In this document: in pieces, positions 1 through 8,524 of the stretch | Numbering within the stretch: position 1 is the first letter of the stretch | How the letters are laid out: the number at the start of each line of letters is the position of its first letter | Source: Defluviimonas salinarum | GTDB lineage: Bacteria > Pseudomonadota > Alphaproteobacteria > Rhodobacterales > Rhodobacteraceae | DNA length: 64,000 nt | Assembly (NCBI RefSeq): GCF_026013545.1 | Contig: NZ_JAPDOG010000006.1 | Location: 1-64,000 of the forward strand | Reading direction: 5' to 3' | Notes under the pieces: generated by a model | Database searches by the model: none | The model's input: the letters and a program-made list of their open reading frames with translations, nothing else | Told to the model about the DNA's origin: nothing | Position numbers and translations under genes: made by a program

Positions 1-37
1 CCATCTGCTCGTCCGTCAGCCAGAAAAGATTGCTCAT
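1..37 (-). CDS. IS5-family transposase, N-terminal fragment (continues beyond window)
   Basis: The minus strand starting at 37 reads MSNLFWLTDEQM and continues off the left edge. This is the characteristic opening of small DDE transposases of the IS5 family, IS427 group, which are about 250 residues when complete or are split into two frames. An alternative ATG lies one codon upstream at 40. Only 12 residues are visible, so nothing can be said about whether the rest is intact. Confidence 0.7.
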   Translation of the reverse strand, partial: MSNLFWLTDEQM

Positions 38-111
38 CATCAACCCCGTCAGTCTGGAGCCTTGAATCACCCGGCGGCGGCAGCTTCAAGCAGATCAATG
101 GGTCCTGACCC
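1..111 (-). mobile_element. End of an IS5-family (IS427-like) insertion sequence, running off the left edge
   Basis: The minus strand of the first 37 bases encodes the start of an IS5-type transposase, and about 55 bases upstream of that start lies a candidate terminal inverted repeat, GATCAATGGGTCCTGACCC, at 93-111. It is followed at once by TAG, so the junction reads CTAG, a target often used by this IS group. Only the transposase-start end is in the window. The element sits directly against the broken amidohydrolase reading frame. The transposase start is seen directly; the exact IS boundary and target duplication are inferred because the other end is outside. Confidence 0.72.
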
Positions 112-113
112 TA

Positions 114-1373
114 GGGGCGGGTCTTCGTCTCACCAGGGAGTATATGCACCGCGCTGGCGTCACCGTCGCCGCTGAACCTGGAGGCGTTTTGTCTCGACCA
201 CTCCAAGACGCGACCAACACCGTCTTTTCGGGTCCCGACGCTCCACTTCGGACGTATTTCATAGCTGATGGGAAATCGTTGGCCGCCATGCACTTCCAAC
301 GCGGCACGATGATTGAGGAAACCGAAAAGTTGTTGGATTGGGGTAAGGGCAAGACGGCGTTCATGCCCAAGCAGGTGAAGCTCTTCGCCGATGTAGCAGT
401 CTACAGTTTGGCGATGCAGATGTCGGAGCCATATGTGGGCGGCGATTTCCACGGTGAGTGGATCATGCAGCCGGACAACTTCAACCCTGTTTTCGATGCT
501 TATTGGGCGGCAGGCTATCAGATCCATGTTCATCAGACGGGTGACCTTGCCGTTGATATGATCCTGGACGCCGTCGAACGAAACATGCGCCGGATGCCGC
601 GCGCAGATCACCGCACCACGCTTGTCCACTTCGGATATGCCCGTGAAGATCAGGCAGACCGGATCGCCGAACTGGGCTGCATCGTCAGCGGAAACCCGTA
701 TTACGTAACGGCGTTGTCAGATCGATATAGCGAGCTTGGACTTGGACAAGAACGTGCAGACGACATCGTTCCCCTTGGCCCGATCAAAGCCAACGGCACC
801 CCGATCTCTTTCCACTCTGACGTACCGATGGCTCCAGGCGAGCCGCTATTTCTGGTCTGGGCTGGCGTGAACCGTACAACTGTATCTGGCCGCGTCGCGG
901 GCCCTGAACACCGATTGTCCGTTGAAGATGCTCTGCGGGCAGTGACCATTGATGCCGCCCAATCCCTACGTTTGGAGGCAGAGATTGGCTCTATCGCTCC
1001 CGGCAAGTTTGCAAACTTCACAATTCTTGAAGAAGACCCATTCGAAGTAGAACCGGACAAGATCAAGGACATCGGCATCTGGGGCACCGTACTTGAGGGC
1101 GACATATTTCCGGTTTCCGACGACTTTGATCTGGACCGGGCGTCATTAACGCCTCCAAGGCATACGATAAGCCCGCCGGCAAAGCCGCAATATGCGCTAG
1201 CCGATGCATCAGGTATCGCACAGAAAGGAACTCTGGCCGGATGCTCTTGTTGCACCTCGCCCGTATCCCGCTCATGCATGTCATCTGCGGCTGGACAAGT
1301 CTCGGTAATTAGCTGTTGCGGAACCAACGCTTTGGGATGGGCGGTCGTGTCCGAATGGGCCTCCAAATCATAG
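114..1373 (+). pseudogene. YtcJ-like amidohydrolase, 5' end removed by IS insertion
   Basis: The open frame runs from the IS junction to 1373 and gives about 420 residues, where YtcJ-type amidohydrolases are usually 540-600. Family features remain: an HVHQTGD metal-site segment in the middle, FHSDVPMAP carrying the late metal-binding Asp, and the composite-domain return IGSIAPGKFANFTILEEDP. The N-terminal strand with the first HxH metal ligands is missing, so the enzyme is probably dead. The first in-frame ATG at 144 lies inside the domain (TREYM then HRAG) and is not a natural start. The last 60 or so residues are Cys/Ser-rich and look unlike the rest. The substrate is unknown. Confidence 0.8.
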
Positions 1374-1620
1374 GCAGGAAGCTCGCCGAGTATAGGTTTC
1401 CAAACGTCCCGCAGGCCCGGCACCTCATCCCTCACCTGATATCGCACGTGTAGGGACGGATGCCATACGCAGACCCGACGGATGCGGGACGCATTTCACA
1501 CGCAGATTTTCAAGCAAATCCAACCTCTTGCCACCCTCCCTGCGGCCGAAGACACGCACCCCATTAACCTTCCCGCAACCCGAGCCTATACTTCGCGGGC
1601 ACCAAACCGGCGAGGGCTCC

Positions 1621-2325
1621 ATGACAATCCATATCGGCGCGAAACCCGGCGAGATCGCCGAAACCGTACTGATGCCGGGCGATCCCTACCGGGCGAAATG
1701 GGCGGCGGAGACGTTCCTCAAGGACGCGGTCTGCGTCAACCAGGTGCGCGGCATGCTGGGCTTCACCGGCACCTGGAACGGCCACCGGGTGACGATCCAG
1801 GGCTCCGGCATGGGGATGCCGTCGCTGTCGATCTATGCCAACGAACTCATTAGGGAATATGGCGCGAAGACGCTGATCCGGATCGGCTCGGCCGGGGCGA
1901 TGCTCGACACGGTGAATCTGCGCGACGTGGTGATCGCGATGACCGCCTCGACCATCTCCACCCCCTCGCGCGGCTTCTTCAAGGAGATGCAGTTCGCGCC
2001 CGCGGCCGATTTCGGCCTTCTCGAACGCGCCGTCGCGGCGGCGCGGGCGAAGGGGACGCGCATCCATGTCGGCGGCATCTATTCGGCCGACGTCTTCTAC
2101 GACGAACGCCCCGACCTGACCGAGATGCTGGCCCGCCACGGCGTGCTCGCCGTCGAGATGGAGGCGGCCGAGCTCTACACCGTCGCCGCGCGACACGGCG
2201 CCCGCGCGCTTGCGGTGCTCACGGTGTCGGACCACCTCCTCACCCATGAGGCGCTGCCCTCCGAAGACCGGGAACGCAGCTTCGGCGACATGGTCGAGAT
2301 CGCGCTCGGGGCGGCCTTCGGCTGA
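1621..2325 (+). CDS. deoD: Purine nucleoside phosphorylase, DeoD type
   Basis: This cytosolic hexameric enzyme phosphorolyses purine (deoxy)nucleosides to base plus (deoxy)ribose-1-phosphate. The 234-residue product matches the DeoD length. It shows MPGDPYRAK near residue 18, GSGMGMPS at 61-68, RIGSAGA near 87, and [10 protein letters not shown] near 177. Asp204 in TVSDH and Arg217 fall at the numbering of the E. coli catalytic pair. The ATG at 1621 is chosen because it gives the family N-terminus [22 protein letters not shown] and has GAGGGC just upstream; the longer frame from 1528 is not family-like. It stands alone between the broken amidohydrolase and a convergent LysR gene. The deoC gene lies 54 kb away in this window. 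Confidence 0.95.
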   Translation: MTIHIGAKPGEIAETVLMPGDPYRAKWAAETFLKDAVCVNQVRGMLGFTGTWNGHRVTIQGSGMGMPSLSIYANELIREYGAKTLIRIGSAGAMLDTVNLRDVVIAMTASTISTPSRGFFKEMQFAPAADFGLLERAVAAARAKGTRIHVGGIYSADVFYDERPDLTEMLARHGVLAVEMEAAELYTVAARHGARALAVLTVSDHLLTHEALPSEDRERSFGDMVEIALGAAFG

Positions 2326-2340
2326 ACCGGCGGCGGGGCG

Positions 2341-3219
2341 TCAGCCACCGGGCCGCGCCAGCCAGTCGGCCACCCGCGCCGCCGGGCTGCCGGGTCGATG
2401 CGGCCGCGCGGACCAGAGGGAAAGGTCGCGCCCAAGCCGCAGCCGCGGCCCGAACGGTGCGACGAGCGCCCCGCTTTCCAGATGCCGCGCCACCAGCGCG
2501 CCGTGCCCCATGAGAACGCCCGCGCCGTTCACGGCCTCCTCGACCGCCAGCGCATAGAGCGAGAATACCGGCCCCTCCGGCGCGAAACCCGCCCCGGGCA
2601 AGGCGGCCTCAGCCCAGATGCGCCAGTCCTCCGCCCATACGCTGTCGGTGAGGCACGGCACATCGGCGAGGTCTTCCGGCCGGGCGAGCCGCGCGGCCAG
2701 CGACGGGGCGCAGACCGGGAAGATCTCGTCGGGCGCGAGCACCCTGCCCTCGCCCTCGGGCCGGTAGAAAAGGTTGAGGTCGAAGGGCGCGCGCTTCAGG
2801 TCCGGCGGCTCCTCCATCGCGGTGATGGAGATGGTGATCGCGGGCGCCGCGGCGCGGAGCGCCGGCAGCCGCGGCGAGAGCCAGAGCTGCGCGATCGCCG
2901 GCAGGGTCGCGATATGGACGGTGCCTGGCGCCGCCTCGGCCCGGAGCGCCTGCACCGCGAGGCCGAGACGGTCGAAAGCCTCGGTGAACTCCGGCAGCAC
3001 CCGGTGCCCAAGTGCCGAGAGCCGCACGCCCTTCGCATGGCGTTCGAAGAGCGCCGCGCCAAGCCCGTCCTCCAGCGCCTTCACATGGGCGGCGACCGCA
3101 CCCGGCGTGACGCCCAGTTCCTCGGCCGCCGCCGCGAAGCCGCCGAGCCGTGCCGCCGCCTCGAAGGCGCGGAGCGCGTTGAGCGGCGGGGCGTTCGGGC
3201 GGGGCGGCGCGACCGGCAT
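2341..3219 (-). CDS. LysR-family transcriptional regulator (GcvA-like)
   Basis: This is a 292-residue DNA-binding regulator. The N-terminal winged helix-turn-helix spans residues 12-70 (LNALRAFEAAARLGGFAAAAEELGVT). The C-terminal periplasmic-binding-like effector domain covers about 95-290. The PPLNALRAFEAAARLGG opening and the overall length resemble the GcvA/AmpR branch. It is divergently transcribed from the SHMT-like gene at 3317, with 97 bases between the two starts that contain a 17-bp palindrome, so it probably controls that gene and itself. The effector is unknown; a one-carbon or amino-acid signal would fit the neighbour, but that is inference. Confidence 0.9.
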   Translation of the reverse strand: MPVAPPRPNAPPLNALRAFEAAARLGGFAAAAEELGVTPGAVAAHVKALEDGLGAALFERHAKGVRLSALGHRVLPEFTEAFDRLGLAVQALRAEAAPGTVHIATLPAIAQLWLSPRLPALRAAAPAITISITAMEEPPDLKRAPFDLNLFYRPEGEGRVLAPDEIFPVCAPSLAARLARPEDLADVPCLTDSVWAEDWRIWAEAALPGAGFAPEGPVFSLYALAVEEAVNGAGVLMGHGALVARHLESGALVAPFGPRLRLGRDLSLWSARPHRPGSPAARVADWLARPGG

Positions 3220-3250
3220 CTGAGACTCATTTTATCTACGCCTAAATTCT

Positions 3251-3267
3251 CGCAAATCTGGTTTGCG
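3251..3267. promoter_or_regulatory. Candidate LysR operator in divergent promoter region
   Basis: CGCAAA-TCTGG-TTTGCG is a perfect 6-bp inverted repeat with a 5-bp centre, lying between the divergent LysR gene and the SHMT-like gene. LysR proteins bind interrupted dyads of this size in such regions. The assignment rests on position and symmetry only. Confidence 0.5.
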
Positions 3268-3316
3268 CGGGCAAGGCCGCTCTGCTCGACTGGCTTCAGT
3301 CACAAGGAGACACATC

Positions 3317-4636
3317 ATGGCCCATCTCGCCCATCGCCCCTGGGTTCCCGCCGCCTGCGAGGCGCTGATCCAGCGCCATGCCGAGGCGACCGCCGCGCCG
3401 TCGGCCGAGGTCGCGGCCCGGATCGACGGGCTGATCGCGCGCAATACCGAGATCCACGACCGCGACTGCTTCAACCTCAACCCCGCGACCAATGTCATGA
3501 ACCCGGCCGCCGAGGCGGTGCTGGCGCGGGGGCTCGGCACCCGCCCCTCGCTCGGCTATCCCGGCGACAAGTACGAGATGGGGCTGGAGGCGATCGAGGA
3601 GATCGAGGTCATCTGCGCCGAGCTTGCCGCCGAGGTCTTCGGAGCGCGCTACGCCGAGATCCGGGTGTTCTCGGGCGCGATGGCCAACCTCTACGGCTTC
3701 ATGGCGCTGACGAAGCCCGGCGACGCGATCATCGCGCCGCCCGCATCCGTCGGCGGCCATGTCACCCATCACGGCGCTGGTTGCGCCGGGCTCTACGGGC
3801 TCGTCACCCATGCCGCGCCGGTCGATGTGGACGGCTACACGCTCGATCTCGACGGGCTCCGCGCGCTGGCGCGGCAGGTGAAGCCAAAGCTCATCACGGT
3901 GGGCGGCTCGCTCAACCTCTTCGAGCATCCCGTGGCCGAGGTTCGCGCCATCGCCGACGAGGTCGGCGCGAAGGTCATGTTCGATGCCGCGCATCAATGC
4001 GGGATCATCGCCGGCCGCGCCTGGAAGAACCCGCTCGCGGAGGGCGCGCATCTGATGACGATGTCGACCTACAAGAGCCTCGGCGGCCCGGCGGGAGGGC
4101 TGATCGTGACGAACGCTGCGGAGATCGCCGAGCGGCTCGACGCGATCGCCTTTCCCGGCATGACCGCGAATTTCGACGCCGGGAGGGTGGCGGCGCTGGC
4201 GCTGACGCTACTGGACTGGCGCGACTTCGGCTCCGCCTATGCGGCGAAGATGATCGCTGTCGCGCGGGCGCTGGCCGAAGCTCTTGCCGCGGAGGGGCTG
4301 CCGGTCTTCGCCGCGGCGCGCGGCCACACCACTTCGCACCAGTTCGCGGTCGAGGCGGCCGCCTTCGGCGGCGGCCAGGCGGCGTCGAAGCTGTTGCGGA
4401 AGGCCGGGTTCCTCGCCTGCGGCATCGGCCTGCCGCTCGCCGACGTGCCGGGCGACCTGAACGGGCTCCGGATCGGCACGCCGGAACTGGTGCGCCGCGG
4501 CGTGACCGAGGCCGATGCGGGCGAGCTTGCGCGGCTGATCGCGGCGGGGCTTCGGGCGAATGATCCGTCGACGCTCGCAGGCGAGGTGGCGGCGTTGCGG
4601 CGCGGATTTACCGGGCTGCACTATGTGACGACGTAA
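3317..4636 (+). CDS. Serine hydroxymethyltransferase-like PLP-dependent enzyme
   Basis: This 439-residue fold-type I PLP enzyme is related to glycine/serine hydroxymethyltransferase. It shows the DAAH segment (Asp223, His226) that holds the cofactor and a candidate Schiff-base Lys253 in STYKSLGGPAGG. Canonical GlyA has a run of threonines before HK at this site, and here it is STYK, so this belongs to a divergent branch. Possible activities include 2-methylserine or another beta-hydroxy amino acid aldolase/transferase rather than housekeeping GlyA. The start at 3317 is chosen for the AAGGAGA site at 3304-3310. The neighbouring divergent LysR gene supports conditional expression. Confidence 0.82.
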   Translation: MAHLAHRPWVPAACEALIQRHAEATAAPSAEVAARIDGLIARNTEIHDRDCFNLNPATNVMNPAAEAVLARGLGTRPSLGYPGDKYEMGLEAIEEIEVICAELAAEVFGARYAEIRVFSGAMANLYGFMALTKPGDAIIAPPASVGGHVTHHGAGCAGLYGLVTHAAPVDVDGYTLDLDGLRALARQVKPKLITVGGSLNLFEHPVAEVRAIADEVGAKVMFDAAHQCGIIAGRAWKNPLAEGAHLMTMSTYKSLGGPAGGLIVTNAAEIAERLDAIAFPGMTANFDAGRVAALALTLLDWRDFGSAYAAKMIAVARALAEALAAEGLPVFAAARGHTTSHQFAVEAAAFGGGQAASKLLRKAGFLACGIGLPLADVPGDLNGLRIGTPELVRRGVTEADAGELARLIAAGLRANDPSTLAGEVAALRRGFTGLHYVTT

Positions 4637-4722
4637 GGACCGGGGCGCCGCCCGTCATCCAACGGTGCTCGAACCAATGGCGCACCAATGGACGACCCCG
4701 GGATATTTTCGGCAAGATGAAG

Positions 4723-5589
4723 TCAGAGGCCGTGGCTGCGGTCGTAGCCATTGGGCTCTGGCCCGGCCCATCCTGCCAGCGCCGCCGGGTCGGGCCGGAG
4801 GATCTCCACCCGGAGCGGATGACAGGCGGCGGCATCGGAGGAATGCTGGGCCGAGCAGTCGCCGCCCGGACAGGCCGAGAGGGCCCCGAGAAGGTCGATC
4901 TCGGCGAAGAACTCGATGTAGTCGCCGGGGCGCACGGGCGAGGCCTTCATGAAATACTGGCCGGTATCGCGGGTGAAGCCGGTGCACATGAAGACATTGA
5001 GGACATCGTGGACATGCGCCTCGGCCTCGCGGAGCGACAGGCCGGTCTCGGCGGCCAGCGCGCGGGTGAGGTTCGAGTGGCAGCAATGGTGGTACTGGCC
5101 GCCGTGGCTGAGGAGGTTGTGAGTATAGGGATCACAGCGCGTTCCGATCACGTCATGGACCGCGCCGCCGAAGTCGTCGAATCCGTACCAGTCGAGCGTG
5201 TCATGGATGATCGTCGCCATCGGCCTGAGATGAGGGAAGGAGGACCACATGCGGTCGCCGGTGGACAGGTGCGTGCCGTGGAGCGCCCGCGTCTTGCCGG
5301 AATAGAAGCGTTCCGAGAGGTCGCCCGCGTTCCAGAGATTGAGGTCGCCGACCTGCGGCCCCTCCACCGACTGGATGCGGAAGACATGCCCGGCCGGGAC
5401 GCGAAAACAGGCCGCTTCGCGCGGCGGGACCAAAACCTCTCCGATGGGCGCGAGCCCGGCACGCAGGGCGCGAAAGCGCGCCATGTCGGGGACGGGCAAG
5501 GTGTCGGGCGGATAGCAGATCACCGGGCGGACGGCGCGGCGGGCTTCGGCGTCCTCGGGGGCGGTGGTCTCGGGGTGCTCTGGCTTCAT
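4723..5589 (-). CDS. DUF1989 (urea carboxylase-associated) family protein
   Basis: This 288-residue protein belongs to the DUF1989 family, often found beside urea carboxylase or amino-acid and amine catabolic genes and related in fold to aminomethyltransferases. Recognisable parts are the mid-protein GDLNLWNAGDLSERF region, the His/Cys-rich segment HHCCHSNLTRALAAETGL, and the C-terminal ACPGGDCS. It is transcribed away from the opp operon, with the two starts 335 bases apart. No urea carboxylase or allophanate hydrolase is nearby, so the usual functional link is missing. The reaction is not established. Confidence 0.85.
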   Translation of the reverse strand: MKPEHPETTAPEDAEARRAVRPVICYPPDTLPVPDMARFRALRAGLAPIGEVLVPPREAACFRVPAGHVFRIQSVEGPQVGDLNLWNAGDLSERFYSGKTRALHGTHLSTGDRMWSSFPHLRPMATIIHDTLDWYGFDDFGGAVHDVIGTRCDPYTHNLLSHGGQYHHCCHSNLTRALAAETGLSLREAEAHVHDVLNVFMCTGFTRDTGQYFMKASPVRPGDYIEFFAEIDLLGALSACPGGDCSAQHSSDAAACHPLRVEILRPDPAALAGWAGPEPNGYDRSHGL

Positions 5590-5924
5590 AAGGTCCTCCA
5601 GTCGGGCCGACCCTGAGCGTGTCGGTGCCTCCGGTCAAGCGGGTCGAGCCGCGATTCGGCCGGGCGAGGCGGCGCAATAATGTTTGCCGGTGCGGCGCCT
5701 GAGCATTACTATTGTTCGGTCACACAAGGCATTTCTTGGGCGGCGCCCTACCGGATGCAGGGCCGTTCCGGCGAAGTGACCGGAAGCTCCGGCAAGTTGA
5801 CGCAACGTACCTGTTTCGTACCGGCGCATTGATCTTGTGCGGCTGTACGCGCCGACTAGGCTTTTGCCACCTTGCGCGCAAAGCGCAGAAAAACAAACGA
5901 CCAACAGCAGGAGGCGTTCACAAG
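5590..5924. promoter_or_regulatory. Intergenic region between DUF1989 gene and oppA; divergent promoters expected
   Basis: This 335-base stretch must hold the promoters of two divergent units. The oppA ribosome site CAGGAGG lies at 5907-5913. An AT-rich imperfect repeat (CAATAATG at 5675-5682, CATTACTATTG at 5704-5714) is the only notable structure. No conserved riboswitch or small RNA was recognised. Confidence 0.4.
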
Positions 5925-7535
5925 ATGAACAAGTTGCTTCTCACCACCGCCCTCGGCCTCAGCCTCGCCCTTCCGGCCTTCGCCGCCGAGGTCCAGCCCG
6001 GCGACACCCTCGCAGAGAACCAGGAATACACCTACCGGGTCCTCGACGCGATCAAGTCGATGGATCCGCAGATCAACACCGATGTCGATGGCGCGGGCAT
6101 CATGCGCTCGCTCTTCGAAGGCCTCTACAACGAGGATCAGGTCGGCGGTCTCGTGCCGGGCGTGGCCACGTCCCACGAGCTTTCCGACGACAAGACAACT
6201 TACACCTTCCACCTGCGCGACAACGCCAAGTGGTCGAACGGCGATCCGGTCACCGCGAACGACTTCGTCTATGCCTGGAAGCGCCTCGCGGATCCCGCGA
6301 CCGCCTCGGAATACGCCTGGTACATGGAGCTCATGCAGGTCGTGAACGCCTCCGAGGTCGTCGCCGGCGAGAAGCCGGTTGACGAACTCGGCGTCAAGGC
6401 CGTGGACGATCACACCCTCGAGGTGAAGATCACCGCGCCGCTCCCGTTTTTCCCGAAGATGCTGACCCACGCCTCGACCTTCCCCGTCAACCAGAAGGTC
6501 GTCGAGGCCCATGGCGACAAGTGGACGGATGCCGGCAATCTGGTCGGCAATGGCGCCTACGTGCTGAAGGAGCACATCCTCGGCGAGAAGGTCGTGATGG
6601 AGCGCAACCCGATGTACTGGGACGACGCCAAGACCATCATCACCAAGGCCACCGCGCTCACCATCAACGACGAGAACGCGGCGCTCACGCGCTATCTCGC
6701 CGGTGAGCTTGACCGCACCGACGTCCCGGCCGGCCAGTATCCGCGGCTCGAGGCGGAGCTTCCGGACGAGGCCAATTCGGTCCCGCAGTCCTGCTCCTAC
6801 ATCTACATGTTCAACCTCGACGAGGCGAAGGGGCCGGAGGCGCTGAAGGATGTCAACGTCCGCAAGGCGCTGTCCTACGCCATCGACCGCGACATCATCG
6901 TCAACAACGTCCTGCAGGGCGGGCAGGCGCCGTCCTACAACTGGACCCATGCCTCGACCGACGGCTTCGAGATGCCGGAGATCGACTATGCGTCCTGGAG
7001 CCAGGCCGACCGTCTCGCCAAGGCGAAGGAGCTTCTCGCCGAGGCCGGCTACGGCCCGGACAACCCGCTCGACCTGACGCTGAACTACAACACCTCGGAA
7101 GCGCACAAGAAGATCGCGATCGCGGTGCAGCAGTTCTGGAAGGGGATCGGCGTCAACCTCACGCTCAACAACATGGAGTGGAAGGTTCACACCGACAAGA
7201 TGCAGAACCAGGACTTCGAGATCGCACGCTACGCCTGGTGCGGTGACTACAACGAAGCCTCGACCTATCTCGACCTCTTCACCTCGTACTCCGGTCACAA
7301 CAACGGCAAGTTCCTGTCTGCGGACTACGACAAGCTGCTGAAGGACTCCAAGACGGCCGAGAACCCGGCCCCGCTCTACAAGGAGGCAGAGCAGATCCTC
7401 GCCGCCGAAATGCCCTTCGCGCCGATCTACCAGTACACCGAGGTTGAGATGATCAAGCCCGACATGCGCGGCATGAGCCTCAACAACCTGATGCAGAACT
7501 GGTACGTCAAGGACATGTACCGCGTCGCCAACTAA
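5925..7535 (+). CDS. oppA: Oligopeptide ABC transporter, periplasmic substrate-binding protein (OppA-like)
   Basis: This family 5 extracellular solute-binding protein captures peptides in the periplasm and delivers them to OppBC. It has 536 residues with a classical signal peptide (MNKLLLTTALGLSLALPAFA, cleaved near AFA-AEV). The family signature includes the TYTFHLRDNAKWSNGDPVTANDFVYAWKR region near residue 100, plus VRKALSYAIDRD and YNTSEAHKKIA further on. The start at 5925 follows a strong CAGGAGG; the longer frame from 5712 would bury the signal peptide. It leads the oppABCDF operon, and a hairpin follows 12 bases after the stop. The peptide versus other substrate is inferred from best family resemblance. 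Confidence 0.92.
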   Translation: MNKLLLTTALGLSLALPAFAAEVQPGDTLAENQEYTYRVLDAIKSMDPQINTDVDGAGIMRSLFEGLYNEDQVGGLVPGVATSHELSDDKTTYTFHLRDNAKWSNGDPVTANDFVYAWKRLADPATASEYAWYMELMQVVNASEVVAGEKPVDELGVKAVDDHTLEVKITAPLPFFPKMLTHASTFPVNQKVVEAHGDKWTDAGNLVGNGAYVLKEHILGEKVVMERNPMYWDDAKTIITKATALTINDENAALTRYLAGELDRTDVPAGQYPRLEAELPDEANSVPQSCSYIYMFNLDEAKGPEALKDVNVRKALSYAIDRDIIVNNVLQGGQAPSYNWTHASTDGFEMPEIDYASWSQADRLAKAKELLAEAGYGPDNPLDLTLNYNTSEAHKKIAIAVQQFWKGIGVNLTLNNMEWKVHTDKMQNQDFEIARYAWCGDYNEASTYLDLFTSYSGHNNGKFLSADYDKLLKDSKTAENPAPLYKEAEQILAAEMPFAPIYQYTEVEMIKPDMRGMSLNNLMQNWYVKDMYRVAN

Positions 7536-7547
7536 AGGCGGCATCCG

Positions 7548-7572
7548 GGGCGCGTCCTGACCGGGCGCGCCC
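7548..7572 (+). promoter_or_regulatory. Intercistronic hairpin after oppA
   Basis: GGGCGCG at 7548-7554 pairs with CGCGCCC at 7566-7572 across an 11-nt loop, between oppA and oppB. There is no T run, so it is more likely an mRNA-stabilising or attenuating hairpin that keeps the binding protein more abundant than the permease. The function is inferred. Confidence 0.5.
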
Positions 7573-7597
7573 TCACCTTTCGGCGGGATCCGGACCC

Positions 7598-8521
7598 ATG
7601 CTTTCCTATATCGCCAAGCGCCTGGCCATCGCGGTGCCGACGCTTCTGTTGCTCATCATCATCTCGTTCCTCCTGATGCACGCCGCGCCCGGCGGCCCGT
7701 TCACGCAGGAACGCGCGCTGCCGCCGCAGGTGCTGGCCAATCTCGAGGCCAAGTACGGGCTCGACCAGCCGCTCTGGCGTCAGATGGCGAACTATGTCTG
7801 GGGCATCGTCGCGCATTTCGATTTCGGCCCGTCCTTCATCTACAAGGACCGTACCGTGAACGAGATCATCGCGCAGGGCTTCCCGGTCACGCTGACCTAC
7901 GGCTCTCTGTCCTTCGCCCTAGCGGTCCTCGTCGGCGTCTCGCTCGGCGTCGCCGCCGCGATCCGGCACAATACCTGGCTCGACTACCTCGCCGTCGGCG
8001 TCTCGATCGGGGCGCAGGTGCTGCCGAACTTCGTCATGGCGCCGATCCTCGTTCTCGTCTTCACGCTCTGGCTACGCTGGCTTCCGGGCGGCGGCTGGGA
8101 AGGCGGCGAATGGCAATACATCATCATGCCCGTCGTCGCGCTCTCGACCTCATTCATGGCCTCGATCGCGCGGATCACCCGGTCGTCGATGCTGGAAGTG
8201 CTGAACTCCAATCACATCCGCACCGCCCGCGCAAAGGGCCTGCCCGAACGCAAGGTGATCCTGCGCCATGCGCTGAAGCCGGCGATGCTGCCGGTGATCT
8301 CCTATCTCGGACCGGCCTTCGTGACGATGATCACCGGGTCGGTCGTCGTGGACATCTACTTTTCCACCGGCGGCATCGGGAAGGCCTTCGTCGACAGCGC
8401 GCTCAACCGCGACTACGCGGTGATGATGGGGGTCACGATCCTCGTCGGCGCGCTCACCATCCTCTTCAACCTCGTGGTCGACATCCTCTACGCCTGGATC
8501 GACCCGAAGATCCGGTACTGA
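7598..8521 (+). CDS. oppB: Oligopeptide ABC transporter permease OppB
   Basis: This 307-residue inner-membrane permease of the DppB/OppB family has an N-terminal transmembrane helix (MLSYIAKRLAIAVPTLLLLIII), the family segment MHAAPGGPF, five further predicted helices, and the EAA-type cytoplasmic loop TARAKGLPERKVILRHALKPA near residue 210. That loop docks the ATPases. It pairs with OppC to form the channel. The gene sits 62 bases after oppA and 3 bases before oppC, so co-transcription is clear. Confidence 0.93.
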   Translation: MLSYIAKRLAIAVPTLLLLIIISFLLMHAAPGGPFTQERALPPQVLANLEAKYGLDQPLWRQMANYVWGIVAHFDFGPSFIYKDRTVNEIIAQGFPVTLTYGSLSFALAVLVGVSLGVAAAIRHNTWLDYLAVGVSIGAQVLPNFVMAPILVLVFTLWLRWLPGGGWEGGEWQYIIMPVVALSTSFMASIARITRSSMLEVLNSNHIRTARAKGLPERKVILRHALKPAMLPVISYLGPAFVTMITGSVVVDIYFSTGGIGKAFVDSALNRDYAVMMGVTILVGALTILFNLVVDILYAWIDPKIRY

Positions 8522-8524
8522 GCC

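Noticed and set aside
701-1447. 248-residue minus-strand frame over the truncated amidohydrolase
   Set aside because: The plus strand carries recognisable amidohydrolase motifs; the minus product shows none.
2398-4563. 721-residue plus-strand frame crossing the LysR gene and the SHMT-like gene
   Set aside because: It is Arg/Gly/Ala-rich with no domain, runs antisense or out of frame to two well-supported genes, and is typical of spurious frames in GC-rich DNA.
5675-5714. Imperfect inverted repeat upstream of oppA as riboswitch or small RNA
   Set aside because: The pairing is short and interrupted, and no conserved RNA fold or terminator was recognisable.
5856-7544. 562-residue minus-strand frame opposite oppA
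   Set aside because: It is the exact antisense of a strongly supported gene with a signal peptide and family motifs; its own product is low-complexity Val/Arg/His/Leu.
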